This document shows positions 30,959-41,100 of a stretch of 64,000 nucleotides of DNA, piece by piece. The notes under the pieces are model-generated. The model worked only from the letters and a program-made list of their open reading frames with translations. It ran no database searches and was not told where the DNA came from. Position 1 is the stretch's first letter; every line of letters starts with the position of its first letter. Origin of the DNA: Nitratireductor thuwali (GTDB taxonomy: Bacteria > Pseudomonadota > Alphaproteobacteria > Rhizobiales > Rhizobiaceae); NCBI RefSeq assembly GCF_036621415.1, contig NZ_CP030941.1, forward strand, positions 1,796,001 through 1,860,000. Direction: 5' to 3'. The translations under genes were made by a program, and so were the position numbers.

Positions 30959-32571
30959 GGCGTACCGCCTCGTTCGACGGCCGTGTCGCCGCCGGCGCAT
31001 TCGCGCTGGCGGCGATCGCATTTCTGGTTGGTGGCGCCTTCGCCGGCCTGATGGTGGAAGCCGCCGGCAACTGGCGGGGAGCCCTTTCCGCATTCGACCT
31101 CTATCTCGTGCGCGTCGCCCGCTTCACGCTCTGGCAGGCGCTGCTTTCCACCCTGCTCTCGGTCGTACCGGCCATCTTCGTGGCACGGGCGCTCGCCCGG
31201 CATCCCCGGTTCTTCGGGCGCAGCTTTATCCTGCAGCTTTTCGCCGTTCCGCTGGCGCTCCCGGCAATCGTCGCCGCGCTCGGCGTTCTGGCGCTCTATG
31301 GGCGCGCCGGCTATTTTGCGCCGGTATTCTCGGGCCTTGCGCAAGAGCGCTGGCCGGGCATCTATGGCCTCTCGGGCATTCTCGTCGCCCATGTCTTCTT
31401 CAACCTTCCCCTGGCCACGCGGCTGCTGCTTGCGGCGCTGGAAAACATTGCCGCCGACCAATGGCGCCTTTCGGCACAGCTCGGCATGGGCGCGCGCGCT
31501 TCTTTCCGCTTTATCGAGTGGCCTGTCCTGCGCGCTGCCTTGCCGGGCGTGGCGGGACTCGTCTTCATGCTGTGCGCAACCTCCTTCACAATCGTGCTGA
31601 CGCTTGGCGGCGGTCCTCGCGCCACCACCCTGGAAGTGGCGATCTATCAGGCGCTGCGGTTCGATTTCGACCCCGCCCGCGCCATCGCCCTAACCCTGAC
31701 GCAGATCGCACTGACGGCGCTGATCGTCACCGCGCTCGCCCGCCTCGGCGCCTCGGTCACCGGTGACGCCAGCCTGCCCGCCTCGCCCCGGCGTGCGCTC
31801 TTCCCAAGTAACCCGGAACGGCTGTTCAATTCAGCCGCCATCCTGGCAGCGCTGGCCTTCGTCGCCGGCCCGATGCTCGCGACCGTTCTGGCGGGCCTTG
31901 AATCGGAACTGTCACGCCTTGCGCGGGAGGCGGCATTTCTGGCCGCACTGCGGACCAGCCTCATCTTTTCCGCCAGTTCCGCCGCGCTTTGCCTGCTGCT
32001 GTCGATCGCCCTCGTCATGGCCCGCCGCGCACTGGAAATCCGCAGGGGCGGCCGGTCCATCGGTGCCCTGGAGCAGATGACGGACACCGGCGCCATGCTG
32101 GTTCTGATCGTGCCGCCGATCATCATCGGCGCCGGCTGGTTCATCCTGCTTCGCCATCTGGGAGACGTCTTTGCGTTTGCACCCGTCATGGTGATTACGG
32201 TCAACGCGCTCATGGCCATGCCCTTCGCCATCAGGATGCTGCGCCCGGCCCACGATGCCGCCAGCGCCCGCCACGAAAAACTGTGCCTGGCGCTCGGCAT
32301 TGGCGGGTGGAACCGCTTGCGCCTCGTCGACTGGCCGAGCCTGCGCGCGCCGGCGGGCACCGCCTTCGCTTTCGCCATGGCGCTTTCGCTGGGCGATCTC
32401 GGGGTCATCGCGCTGTTCGGCAGCGATCAGGTGCAGACATTGCCCTACCTGCTGCTACAGCGCATGGGCAGCTACCGGACCGCCGATGCGGCCGGGCTCG
32501 CACTGTTTCTGGGCCTGTTGTGCATGGCGCTGATGTTTCTCGCGGGCCGCTGGGGTAAGGAACGCGCATGA
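30934..32571 (+). CDS. thiP: thiamine ABC transporter, permease
   Basis: 545 residues: two fused permease halves with about twelve membrane spans, each half with an EAA-type loop (AAAL...[22 protein letters not shown] and [23 protein letters not shown]). Such an internally duplicated permease is normal for ThiP. It forms the channel with ThiQ. The start could be the ATG at 30934 or the GTG at 30955, the second giving a GTGA overlap with thiB. It overlaps thiQ by four bases (ATGA). Confidence 0.95.
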   Translation: MAFRDEPVRRTASFDGRVAAGAFALAAIAFLVGGAFAGLMVEAAGNWRGALSAFDLYLVRVARFTLWQALLSTLLSVVPAIFVARALARHPRFFGRSFILQLFAVPLALPAIVAALGVLALYGRAGYFAPVFSGLAQERWPGIYGLSGILVAHVFFNLPLATRLLLAALENIAADQWRLSAQLGMGARASFRFIEWPVLRAALPGVAGLVFMLCATSFTIVLTLGGGPRATTLEVAIYQALRFDFDPARAIALTLTQIALTALIVTALARLGASVTGDASLPASPRRALFPSNPERLFNSAAILAALAFVAGPMLATVLAGLESELSRLAREAAFLAALRTSLIFSASSAALCLLLSIALVMARRALEIRRGGRSIGALEQMTDTGAMLVLIVPPIIIGAGWFILLRHLGDVFAFAPVMVITVNALMAMPFAIRMLRPAHDAASARHEKLCLALGIGGWNRLRLVDWPSLRAPAGTAFAFAMALSLGDLGVIALFGSDQVQTLPYLLLQRMGSYRTADAAGLALFLGLLCMALMFLAGRWGKERA

Positions 32572-33320
32572 CCACGACACATGCGACGAGCCGGGGCGGG
32601 GCTTCCATAGGCCTCAAGCAGGCATTCTTCACCTATCCCGGCGCCGCCGCGATGCTGTTCGACCTTGAGATCGAACGCTCCGACATCGTCGCCGTGATGG
32701 GGCCGAGCGGATCGGGCAAGTCGACACTGCTCAATCTCGTCGCGGGCTTTGAAACGCCGGATGACGGCCGCATACTGATCGGCGGACGGGACGTTACGGC
32801 TCTTCCGCCCGTCAGGCGGCCGGTCTCGATGGTGTTTCAGGAGAACAACCTGTTCGCCCATCTTACCGTGGAGCAGAATGTCGGTCTCGGCCGGTCGCCC
32901 GGGCTGCGCTTGCGCGAGCAGGACCGGACGGACATTGCCGCCGCCCTTTCGCGGACGGGACTGTCGGGAAAGGAGAACCGCCTCCCGCACGCCCTTTCCG
33001 GCGGCGAGCGCCAGCGCGTGGCGCTGGCCCGGGTGCTCGTGCGCGACCGGCCGGTGCTGCTTTTGGACGAGCCCTTCGCCTCGCTCGGTCCTGCGCTGCG
33101 CGACGAAATGCTGGAACTTGTGAAGGATCTCCATCGCGACCGCGCCATGACCATTGTCATGGCCACCCACCATCCCCGCGACGCCGCCCGGCTGACGAGT
33201 ACGATGATCGTGGTCGACAACGGCCGGGTGGCCGGGATCGGCCCGACGGCGGAGTTCCTTTCGGGCAAGGGGCCCGAGGCATTCGATCTCTATCTCGGTG
33301 CGCAGGGTAGGAAAGAATGA
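32568..33320 (+). CDS. thiQ: thiamine ABC transporter, ATP-binding protein
   Basis: 250-residue ABC ATPase. Walker [20 protein letters not shown]-loop [19 protein letters not shown], signature [16 protein letters not shown] and Walker [14 protein letters not shown] are present; the C-terminal part matches ThiQ length. Start overlaps the thiP stop by four bases. It completes the thiBPQ operon. Downstream, 33321-33585 shows no gene or clear structure beyond a presumed promoter for the M48 gene. Confidence 0.95.
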   Translation: MTTTHATSRGGASIGLKQAFFTYPGAAAMLFDLEIERSDIVAVMGPSGSGKSTLLNLVAGFETPDDGRILIGGRDVTALPPVRRPVSMVFQENNLFAHLTVEQNVGLGRSPGLRLREQDRTDIAAALSRTGLSGKENRLPHALSGGERQRVALARVLVRDRPVLLLDEPFASLGPALRDEMLELVKDLHRDRAMTIVMATHHPRDAARLTSTMIVVDNGRVAGIGPTAEFLSGKGPEAFDLYLGAQGRKE

Positions 33321-33585
33321 CCGCGCGCATTGCCTGTCGTGATTCCACCATTATCTACCGGTGCATATAGGACAGTCGCAGACGGTTCGAGGCCGATGCC
33401 TCTCCGGTCATTGCGGCTGTTCTGTCGCGTCGGGCTCCGCGCGCGGGACGATCTTGTCTTGAGGCCAAGTCTGTGGCTAGGTCCCCGGCGGAGGCGGTAT
33501 TAGCGCAAGTGTCATTCGGAAGGAACCGGCCCTGTCGCACGGTGTATCATTAGGAAGAGCCGCGATCGGGCGGAAAGGCAGCCGC

Positions 33586-35037
33586 ATGCTTCTTCGCGGC
33601 GGGCTGCTTGGTGCCGGCATGCTGCTTGCCGGGTGCCAGACTTTGGATATGGGCGACTCGAAGTTCGTGCCGTCCGACAATCCGGTTACCGTCGACACCG
33701 TTACCCGCGGCGACCGGCTGGCCAGCCTGGCGCGCCGTCAGCATCCCAAGATCCTCCAGACCTATGGCGGCGAATATTCGGACCCGAAGCTGGAGCGCAT
33801 GCTGGCCAAGGTGGTCGGCAGGCTGACCCTCAACCCCGACAGCCCGTCACAAGCCTACCGCATCACCATTTTGGATTCGCCGAACATCAATGCGTTCGCA
33901 CTACCTGGCGGCTATCTCTATGTCACCCGGGGACTGCTGGCATTGGCCAATGATTCGGCCGAGGTTGCGGCGGTGCTGGCGCATGAGATGGCGCATGTAA
34001 CCGCGAATCACGGCATCGAGAGGCAGCGCAAGGAAGCAGAGGCCGACCTGACCACGCGCGTCGTCGACGAGGTTCTGGTCGGCGACAGCACCGCCCGCGC
34101 GGCCGCCGTGCGCGGCAAGCTGAGGCTGGCCCAGTTCTCGCGCAATCAGGAATTGGAAGCGGATGCCGTGGGCATCAAGGCCACCGGCAGAGCCGGCTAC
34201 GATCCCTATGCCGCCGCCCGGTTCCTGCGCTCGATGGACGCCTATCAGAGCTTCCGCAATGTCAGCGGCGCGAGTGACGCGAGCCTCGATTTTCTGGCGA
34301 GTCACCCCAACGCGCCGCGCCGCATCGAGCTCGCCCAGGGCCATGCCAGGCAATTCGGCATGCCCGGCACCGGGGCACGCGACCGCGAAGCCTTCCTCGA
34401 CGGCATCGATGGTATCCTGTTCGGCGACAAGCCGGATCAAGGCTATGTGCGCGGCACCGACTTCATGCACCCGACGCTCGGCGTTGCGTTCTCCGTGCCC
34501 GAAGGGTTCGTGATCGACAATTCCTCGGGCGAGGTCGTCGCCGCCGGCCCCGGCAATCTCGCCTTCCGGTTCGACGGCACCACCGTTGCCTCCTCCTTGT
34601 CGCTGACCGACTACCTCAACTCCGGCTGGCTCGACGGCCTCGACAAGTCCTCGATCCGCACGACCACCATCAATGGCCGCGAGGCTGTAAATGCCCGCGC
34701 CTATGCCGACGATTGGCAATTCGACGTGACGGTCGTAAGGGTCGGCGAACAGGTCTATCGGCTTCTGACCGGGGCGCCGCGCGAGAGCACGCAACTCGAC
34801 AGCATCGCCCGCCAGATCACCGGCACCTTCCGCGTGATGGACCAGGCAGAAATCGCCGCGCTGAAGCCGCTGCGCATCCGTGTGGTGACGGTCAGGCCGG
34901 GAGATAGCGTTGCAACCTTCGCCAATCAGATGGTCGGCGTCGGCCGCAAGCTGGAACTGTTCAGGGTGTTGAACGCGCTGGGCCCCGGCACCACCCTATC
35001 GGCCGGCGACAGGGTGAAGATCGTCACCGATCGTTGA
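33586..35037 (+). CDS. M48-family metalloprotease lipoprotein with C-terminal LysM-like domain
   Basis: 483 residues. The N terminus MLLRGGLLGAGMLLAGC is a lipoprotein signal with Cys17 as anchor site. The zinc protease domain has INAFALPGGYLYVTRGLL, the HExxH motif in AAVLAHEMAHVTANH, and the third ligand in NQELEADAVGIK, as in BepA/LoiP-type M48 proteases of the periplasm. After a middle domain (about 285-410) the C-terminal VRPGDSVATFANQM to SAGDRVKIV looks like a LysM-type peptidoglycan-binding module. It likely performs outer membrane protein quality control. It converges with rpoH. Confidence 0.9.
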   Translation: MLLRGGLLGAGMLLAGCQTLDMGDSKFVPSDNPVTVDTVTRGDRLASLARRQHPKILQTYGGEYSDPKLERMLAKVVGRLTLNPDSPSQAYRITILDSPNINAFALPGGYLYVTRGLLALANDSAEVAAVLAHEMAHVTANHGIERQRKEAEADLTTRVVDEVLVGDSTARAAAVRGKLRLAQFSRNQELEADAVGIKATGRAGYDPYAAARFLRSMDAYQSFRNVSGASDASLDFLASHPNAPRRIELAQGHARQFGMPGTGARDREAFLDGIDGILFGDKPDQGYVRGTDFMHPTLGVAFSVPEGFVIDNSSGEVVAAGPGNLAFRFDGTTVASSLSLTDYLNSGWLDGLDKSSIRTTTINGREAVNARAYADDWQFDVTVVRVGEQVYRLLTGAPRESTQLDSIARQITGTFRVMDQAEIAALKPLRIRVVTVRPGDSVATFANQMVGVGRKLELFRVLNALGPGTTLSAGDRVKIVTDR

Positions 35038-35054
35038 GCGGGCGATGCGCCCGC
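35038..35054. terminator. short hairpin between convergent M48 and rpoH genes
   Basis: gcgggc (35038-35043) and gcccgc (35049-35054) form a 6-bp stem with a five-base loop in the 18-bp space between the M48 stop and the rpoH stop. It could serve both strands as a small terminator. No U-tract, so the call is tentative. Confidence 0.35.
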
Positions 35055-35055
35055 G

Positions 35056-35916
35056 TCAGGGCCGCGGCTGCAGCTCGGGATGCTTTTCAACGAGAGCGGT
35101 GCGGAGTTTCTCCAGGGCGCGCGATTCGATCTGCCTGACCCTCTCCTTCGAGATGCCGAGGGTCTCGCCGAGCGATTCGAGGGTTGCGCCGTCTTCCGAC
35201 AGGCGTCTTTGCCGGAGTATCTGGAGTTCGCGGCCGTTCAGCGTCATCAGCGCCTGCTCCAACCATGCGCTTCGCCGTTCGCCGTCGATCGTTTCGCCGA
35301 CCACGTCGTCCGGCAACGGCGCATCGCTGACGAGGAACTCGATCCGTTCGGTCGCCTGATCGTTATCGGTCTTCAACGGCGCGTTGAGTGACGAGTCCGA
35401 GCCTGCCAGCCGGGAATCCATGAGCGCCACATCGGACTCCGGAACCTTGAGCGCGAGCGCCACCTCGCGATAGACGTCGGCTGTCGAGGTGGAGTCGCCT
35501 GTCCGCTGAAGCTTCGCACGCAGCCGCCGGAGATTGAAGAACAGCGCCTTCTGAGCCGAACTCGTTCCGCCGCGCACGATCGACCAGTTGCGCAGGATGA
35601 AATCCTGCATCGATGCCCGGATCCACCAGGTCGCATAGGTCGAGAAGCGGACTTCACGCTCCGGGTCGAATCGCGCGGCCGCTTCCAGCAGCCCCACATG
35701 CCCTTCCTGGATCAGGTCGCTCATCGACAGGCCGAAATTACGGAACTTCGCTGCCATGGAGATGACCAGCCGCATGTGAGCGGTCGTGATGCGGTGCAGC
35801 GCATCCTGATCCTTGCCCTGCTTCCACTTGACCGCCAACTCGTGCTCTTCATCGCGCTCCAGATAGGGCGCCTTCATCGCCGCCTTGATCATTCGCTGCC
35901 TGGCACTATTTTCCAT
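35056..35916 (-). CDS. rpoH: RNA polymerase sigma factor RpoH (sigma-32 type)
   Basis: 286 residues. Region 2 is clear: HMRLVISMAAKFRNFGLSMSDLIQEGHVGLLEAAARFDPE, then FSTYATWWIRASMQDFILRNWSIVR. The RpoH box AQKALFFNLRRLR marks the heat-shock subfamily, and region 4 has LSEDGATLESLGETLGISKERVRQIE. Hyphomicrobiales commonly have two or more rpoH genes; this copy, next to carD and fdxA, may be the rpoH2 type linked to oxidative or stationary stress, but that subtype is inferred from neighbourhood only. Between it and carD (35917-36120) lies the carD terminator. Confidence 0.92.
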   Translation of the reverse strand: MENSARQRMIKAAMKAPYLERDEEHELAVKWKQGKDQDALHRITTAHMRLVISMAAKFRNFGLSMSDLIQEGHVGLLEAAARFDPEREVRFSTYATWWIRASMQDFILRNWSIVRGGTSSAQKALFFNLRRLRAKLQRTGDSTSTADVYREVALALKVPESDVALMDSRLAGSDSSLNAPLKTDNDQATERIEFLVSDAPLPDDVVGETIDGERRSAWLEQALMTLNGRELQILRQRRLSEDGATLESLGETLGISKERVRQIESRALEKLRTALVEKHPELQPRP

Positions 35917-36068
35917 GATGGCTGCTCCCGATACCCCGCTCCCAAACCCGACCGGTATCGCCGGCCCCGCTCGCTCCTAAGAGCAAGCGTTGGGAACAGT
36001 AACGTCTGGCAATGCCTGATAGTTCCATCTCCGCTGCCCCCGCAGGAGCCGTGCGAGGGCTGCCATGC

Positions 36069-36094
36069 AAAAAGCCCGGCGCTGGGCCGGGCTT
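36069..36094 (-). terminator. Rho-independent terminator of carD
   Basis: Perfect 9-bp stem aagcccggc (36072-36080) / gccgggctt (36086-36094) with a five-base loop, and a run of A at 36069-36073 that gives UUUUU on the minus strand. It lies 27 bp past the carD stop in the direction of carD transcription. Confidence 0.88.
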
Positions 36095-36120
36095 CAAATG
36101 CGTTGGCAGAGAAAGGGGTA

Positions 36121-36699
36121 TTATGCCGCCTCTTCCTTCTCCGTCTCGGCCTCCTCGTTGTCGGCCTTGGCGCCGCGGCGCGGACCCTTGTTGAGGTTGA
36201 CCTCGATGAGGCGGACAGCCTCGGTCTCCGACATCTGGTTGACCGCTGCGATCTCACGCGCCATCCGGTCGAGCGCCGCCTCATAGAGCTGACGCTCGGA
36301 GTAGGACTGCTCGGGCTGGTTCTCGGCCCGATAAAGGTCGCGCACGACCTCCGAGATGGAGATCAGGTCGCCGGAATTGATCTTGGCATCATACTCCTGC
36401 GCGCGGCGCGACCACATGGTGCGCTTCACGCGGGCACGTCCCTGAACGACCTTGAGAGCGCGATCCACATAATCCGTCTCGGAAAGCTTGCGCATGCCGA
36501 TCGATGTCGCCTTGGCGACCGGCACCTTGAGGCGCATCTTGTCCTTCTGGAAGTCGATCACGAACAGCTCCAGCTTGTGCCCGGCCACTTCCTGTTCCTC
36601 GATCGTAGCGATCTGCCCGACGCCGTGCGCTGGGTAGACGATGTACTCGCCCGTCTTGAAACCCTGACGTGTTGCCGATTTTTTTTGCTGGGTTGCCAT
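36121..36699 (-). CDS. CarD/CdnL family transcription regulator
   Basis: 192 residues. The N-terminal RNA polymerase-interacting Tudor-like domain has FKTGEYIVYPAHGVGQIATIEEQEV, and the C-terminal part is helical (SEVVRDLYRAENQPEQSYSERQLYEAALDRMAREIAAV). CarD/CdnL proteins stabilise RNA polymerase open complexes at rRNA and other promoters and are essential or growth-related in alphaproteobacteria. I start at the ATG at 36697-36699. An acidic low-complexity tail follows. A Rho-independent terminator lies just downstream. Confidence 0.93.
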   Translation of the reverse strand: MATQQKKSATRQGFKTGEYIVYPAHGVGQIATIEEQEVAGHKLELFVIDFQKDKMRLKVPVAKATSIGMRKLSETDYVDRALKVVQGRARVKRTMWSRRAQEYDAKINSGDLISISEVVRDLYRAENQPEQSYSERQLYEAALDRMAREIAAVNQMSETEAVRLIEVNLNKGPRRGAKADNEEAETEKEEAA

Positions 36700-37117
36700 A
36701 CGCCTGAAACTCCTGTTCTTAATGGGGCGCGGAGATTTGATTCTCCTGCCCGGGGCGGTAGCGCCGGAGACTTGACTCTCGCGTGCTTGGAACGTGCAAC
36801 TCACTCTGTGAAAGATGGGTCCGGATGTTCCAGTTGCCAAGCGGCACACAAAGTGCCACGGCCCAGATTGACTGGCCCGGATATTAGATCCCACCCCTCA
36901 GTGATTGTTCGCTTGCGCCATCGAAAGACGTGTTGGTCACCGTCATATCGAGTCAAGCTACCATAAAAAGCTGAAAGAATCAACTATTTGCCGCACATGC
37001 ACAATTGCGGCGAAGCGCCGGTGCTCCACCCTCGGCCAATCGCGACATAGCGCCGCAGCTCATTTGCCCGCCGGTCCCGGCGGTTCACCCCTGCGGTTCA
37101 AGTGCAGGTCGCGTCCT

Positions 37118-37172
37118 TTCAACGCGACTCCGAAAAGTGGGCGCCCGCATTCGCAAAAGATCATGCTCCAGC
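37118..37172. repeat. Rhizobiales-type dispersed intergenic repeat copy
   Basis: Contains GACTCCGAAAAGTGGG and CGCAAAAGATCATGCTC, which I recall as parts of a repeat family that occurs many times between genes in Mesorhizobium-like genomes (CCGAAAAGTGG...TTTTCGGAAAAGATCATGC). The copy is degenerate. A self-search of the genome would confirm. Confidence 0.55.
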
Positions 37173-37183
37173 AAGGGGACAGG

Positions 37184-37209
37184 TCACGATCAAGACAGCC
37201 TTGTCGTGA
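37184..37209 (-). terminator. hairpin directly after the fdxA stop
   Basis: tcacga (37184-37189) plus caag (37191-37194) pair with cttg (37200-37203) plus tcgtga (37204-37209), 10 bp with one bulge and a five-base loop. It begins one base past the fdxA stop. No U-tract on the minus strand. Confidence 0.4.
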
Positions 37210-37210
37210 T

Positions 37211-37549
37211 CTAGTCGCCCTGGCCTGGCTCCGTGGAGAAATATTTCTCGAACTTGCCCTCTTCGCCATCGAACTCCTTGGCGTCCGGCGGAGGATCTCT
37301 CTTGACAGTGATGTTGGGCCATTTCTCGGCGAATTCCGTATTCACCTGCAGCCATTTGTCGAGGCCCGGCTCGGTATCCGGCTTGATGGCCTCGGCCGGA
37401 CATTCGGGCTCGCAGACGCCGCAGTCGATGCACTCGTCCGGATGAATGACGAGCATGTTCTCGCCTTCATAGAAGCAGTCGACAGGGCACACCTCCACGC
37501 AATCCATATATTTGCATTTGATGCAATTGTCGGTCACGAGATAGGTCAT
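37211..37549 (-). CDS. fdxA: 7Fe ferredoxin (3Fe-4S/4Fe-4S)
   Basis: 112 residues. Cluster ligands are in [25 protein letters not shown] and in [18 protein letters not shown], the pattern of FdxA-type ferredoxins with one 3Fe-4S and one 4Fe-4S cluster, followed by the acidic C-terminal extension typical of this group. It is a soluble one-electron carrier; partners are unknown. I start at the ATG at 37547-37549. It lies between the S4 gene and carD on the same strand, 188 bp after the S4 gene stop. Confidence 0.95.
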   Translation of the reverse strand: MTYLVTDNCIKCKYMDCVEVCPVDCFYEGENMLVIHPDECIDCGVCEPECPAEAIKPDTEPGLDKWLQVNTEFAEKWPNITVKRDPPPDAKEFDGEEGKFEKYFSTEPGQGD

Positions 37550-37737
37550 CTGGGGCTCCCGGTGCTCCGGAGAATGGGCTTCATGTCTGCCGCAAACCAT
37601 GCTGGACTAGTGCTAACGGCGGGTGAGGTAGCCCCTTTGAAGGGCCGTGGCAAGGGTTCACATTGCGTCGCCGGGCGCGGCAGGAGAACATCGTTTCACA
37701 ATGCCGGCGGCGACACATTGGGGCCCGGATCAATCGC

Positions 37738-38118
37738 TCAGTCCTCGTTGCGCAACCGTTCTATCTGGCGGCGTTCGCGCTTGGTCGGCCGCCCTGCGCC
37801 GGCTGCCCGCTCACCGTCAGCCGGCTTCACGGCTATTTCCGCCGGCGGCGTCAAATCCTCGTAAAGCGTCCGGGCTTCCTCGGCCGGTCCGCGCCGCGCG
37901 CCGGGCAGCAGCACCTTGTAGACGACGATGCGCCGCTCCAGCGTGATCGTCAGCACGTCGCCGGGTTTGACCGGATAGGCGGCCTGGTCGACCTTGACGC
38001 GGTTGACCCGCACCTTGCCGGCCACCGTCAGCTTGGCCGCCAGCGAGCGCGACTTCACCACCCGCGCGAAGAACAGCCATTTGTCTATGCGCTGGCGTTC
38101 GGACGGAGCAGTCAACAC
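37738..38118 (-). CDS. S4 domain RNA-binding protein (Hsp15-like)
   Basis: 126 residues with an N-terminal S4 domain: RQRIDKWLFFARVVKSRSLAAKLTVAGKVRVNRVKVD, followed by VKPGDVLTIT. E. coli Hsp15 has the same layout and binds free 50S subunits carrying stalled peptidyl-tRNA. The C-terminal tail is basic (RPTKRERRQIERLRNED). It starts six bases after the helicase stop, so the two are very likely one transcript, suggesting a shared role in RNA or ribosome handling. Confidence 0.9.
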   Translation of the reverse strand: MLTAPSERQRIDKWLFFARVVKSRSLAAKLTVAGKVRVNRVKVDQAAYPVKPGDVLTITLERRIVVYKVLLPGARRGPAEEARTLYEDLTPPAEIAVKPADGERAAGAGRPTKRERRQIERLRNED

Positions 38119-38124
38119 ATGGCC

Positions 38125-41100
38125 CTATTTCTTGAGCTGTTCCCGGAGCGCGGCAAGTTTGGCGAAGGGCGAATCCGGATCGACCTTCGCCGGCCGGCTC
38201 GGTTGGGGCGGCCGCGCCTGGGGATGCTTCGGCCCCTGGCTGGGTTTGCCCTTCGGTCCACCCTTACGCTGGCCGTCGCGCCCATGACCAGCTCCCTGGT
38301 CAGCCCGGCGGCTGGGATTGCGTCCCTTCGCACGCGCGGGCTTGTCTCCCTCTCGCTGCTCGCGCTTTTGCACCGGCTTGCGGCGCTCGAAACGGGCGGG
38401 CCGCCAGATCAGCACGGGCCGGGGCGCTTCTTCGGCCTCGCCCTCCCCTGACGCCGAAGCAGGCGCAGCGGAGGCAGCGGAGGCAGATTGTTCCGGACCG
38501 GGCTTGGCGGTCGCTTCCGGTTCGTCCACCTCCAACGGCTGCGCCGGGCCACGGTCGGCAACAGGTTCCCCGTCCCGACGGCCAGCGTCTTGCCCGGCTT
38601 CGGACCCGCCGGCTTCCTCCACGGAGGCCGATGCGGCCGCCGGCTGAGTTGCAGCTTCGGCGGGTGCCTGTGCCGGCGGGCCTTCAGCGCCGGTCTGCGC
38701 TGCTTGCTCGCTTCCGGCTTGCTTTGCCGCCGCCTCTTCATCGAGCGCTTGGAGCCTCGCCGCAACCTCCTCGGCCGGCTTTTCCTCAGCCCGGTAGCCG
38801 AGCCCCTTGAGGATAGCCTCCATGTCCTCGGCGGTAGCGCCCAGGATCGACATCATTGCCGGAGTCACGATAAAGGCGCTGCCGTCGAACGCGCCTTCCG
38901 GGCGCGGGCCGCTGCCGGGCTTCCAGGCAAGCGCCGGGCGTATGAGATCGGCCAGGCGCTCGAGGATGTCGACACGCACGGCCCGCCTACCCAGATTGCG
39001 GAACCCCGCCAAGCGGTAAAAGGCCCGCTCGAATTCGGAATCGGTGACGACCGACGTGCGGCCGGCGGCCAGCGCGGTCACGACATCTCCGAAGCCGGGC
39101 TTGTCCTTGGCATCGTTGGCAAGCGCCCACAGCAGCGTCGCCAAGCCGGCAGGCGCCGGCTTGATGAGCGCGGGAATGAAGACGTGATAGGCGCCGAAGC
39201 GCACACCCAGCCGGCGCAGCGCGGCGCGCGCATCCTGATCGAGGCCGCGCACCTCGTCCGCCACGTCGCGGCGATTGAGCAGGCCGAAATTCTCCGATAG
39301 CTGGAACGCCAGCCCGCGTGCGATGCCTGAAAGTGCATCTGCCTGCCGCAGATCCAGCAGTGGCTTCAGATGGCTTTCCACCTGGAAATTTACGAACCGC
39401 TCCGCCCGCTGCACGACCTTGTCACGCGCCGGCCCCGTCAATTGCTCGTCGGCCAGCACGACGACGCGCGGCCTCAGAGCGTCGTCGCCGGCCACCAGCG
39501 TGGCAACGGGCGCACCGAGCCAGCGCAGCACGCCATCCGACCCCAGCGCCAGATCGCCGTTCGGCGCCGCGCCGAAGCGCTCAGCCCGTGTCTCGAACTC
39601 GGCCGCAAGCGCCTTCTGCGCCGCCGCCTTGACGGCGCGGGCGTCCTCGCCCTCCGCCGTCCTGTCCGCGGTAAAGCGAAAACCCTGCATCTCGCCCACG
39701 TGATGTCCTTCTACCAGGACTTCACCTGCGGCGCTTACTTCTGCTTCCGGCATTGCGTTCTCTCTCAGGCGCTTCATGAGCACGGAAGTCCTGCGGTCAA
39801 CGAAGCGTTTCGTCAATCGCTCATGCAGCGCATCGGACAGCCTGTCCTCAATCTCTCGCGTTTTTTCCTGCCAGTGTGTCGGATCGGCCAACCAGCCGGG
39901 CCGGTGGGAGACAAAGGTCCAGGTACGGATTTGGGCAATGCGATGCGAAAGCGCATCAATTTCGCCTTCGGTCGAGGTGGCCCGCCGCACCTGATCGGCC
40001 ATGTAGTCCTCGTCAACACGGCCGAACTTTGCAAGGTCAGTGAAGATCGCCCTGACGATCTCGGCATGCTGGGCCGGCGCGATCTTGCGGTAGTCCGGCA
40101 GCGCGCATGCATCCCACAGCGTCTCGACCTGCCGCCGATCCCCGGCCAGAGCGCGAATGTCTTCTTCGCGCGACAGATGATCCAGGACCTTCATGTCCGC
40201 CGCCGGCAGAGCCCTGGTCAGCCCCTCGATCGCGGGCAGGCGCTCGAGCGAAGCCTTGAGGGCATCGATGGAGGAGAAATCCGTCTGCGACGAGCGCCAT
40301 TGCAGGACCTTGGAGGGCTCGAAATGATGCGTCTCGATCCGCTCGACGAGCGCATCGTCCAGTGGATCGACCCGGCCCGTGACACCGAACGTGCCGTCGC
40401 GGACGTGCCGGCCGGCACGTCCAGCGATCTGCCCAAGCTCCGCAGCCGAAAGCGGACGATACTGGAAACCGTCGAATTTCTGGTTCTGCGCGAAGGCCAC
40501 GTGATCAACGTCGAGATTGAGGCCCATGCCGATGGCGTCCGTCGCCACCAGATAGTCGACGTCCCCCGACTGGTAGAGCGCCACCTGCGCATTGCGCGTG
40601 CGCGGGCTGAGGGCGCCGAGCACGATGGCCGCGCCGCCGCGCTGCCGGCGGATGAGCTCCCCGATGGCGTAGACCTCGTCGGCGGAGAATGCGACAATGG
40701 CCGAGCGCCGCGGCAGGCGCGTGATCTTCTTGGATCCCGAATAGGTGAGCACCGACATGCGCGGCCGCGTGACCACGGAAATGCCCTTGAGAAGGCGCTC
40801 CAGGATGCCGCGCATGGTGGCAGCACCCAAAAGCAGCGTCTCCTGGCGCCCGCGCAGATGCAGCAGCCGGTCGGTGAAGATGTGCCCACGCTCCAGATCG
40901 GCGGCAAGCTGCACTTCGTCGATGGCCACGAAATCGGCATCGGTCTGGCGCGGCATGGCCTCGACGGTGCAGACGGAATAGCGCGCACCGGGAGGCACGA
41001 TCTTTTCCTCGCCCGTGACGAGCGACACGTTCTCCACGCCCACCCGGCCTGCGACCCTGCCATAGACCTCGCGCGCCAATAGCCGGAGCGGCAGCCCGAT

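Larger units (their letters stand above)
36700..37210. other. 511-bp gene-free region between fdxA and carD
   Basis: Both flanking genes are on the minus strand, so this is the upstream region of carD and the downstream region of fdxA. The only structures I see are a Rhizobiales-type repeat (37118-37172) and a hairpin next to the fdxA stop (37184-37209). The carD-proximal 400 bp presumably contains its promoter. No plausible coding frame or RNA gene is visible. Confidence 0.7.

Noticed and set aside
39370..41082. 570-codon plus-strand frame opposite the SUV3-like helicase
   Set aside because: The helicase motifs are on the minus strand; no domain can be recognised in the mirror frame.
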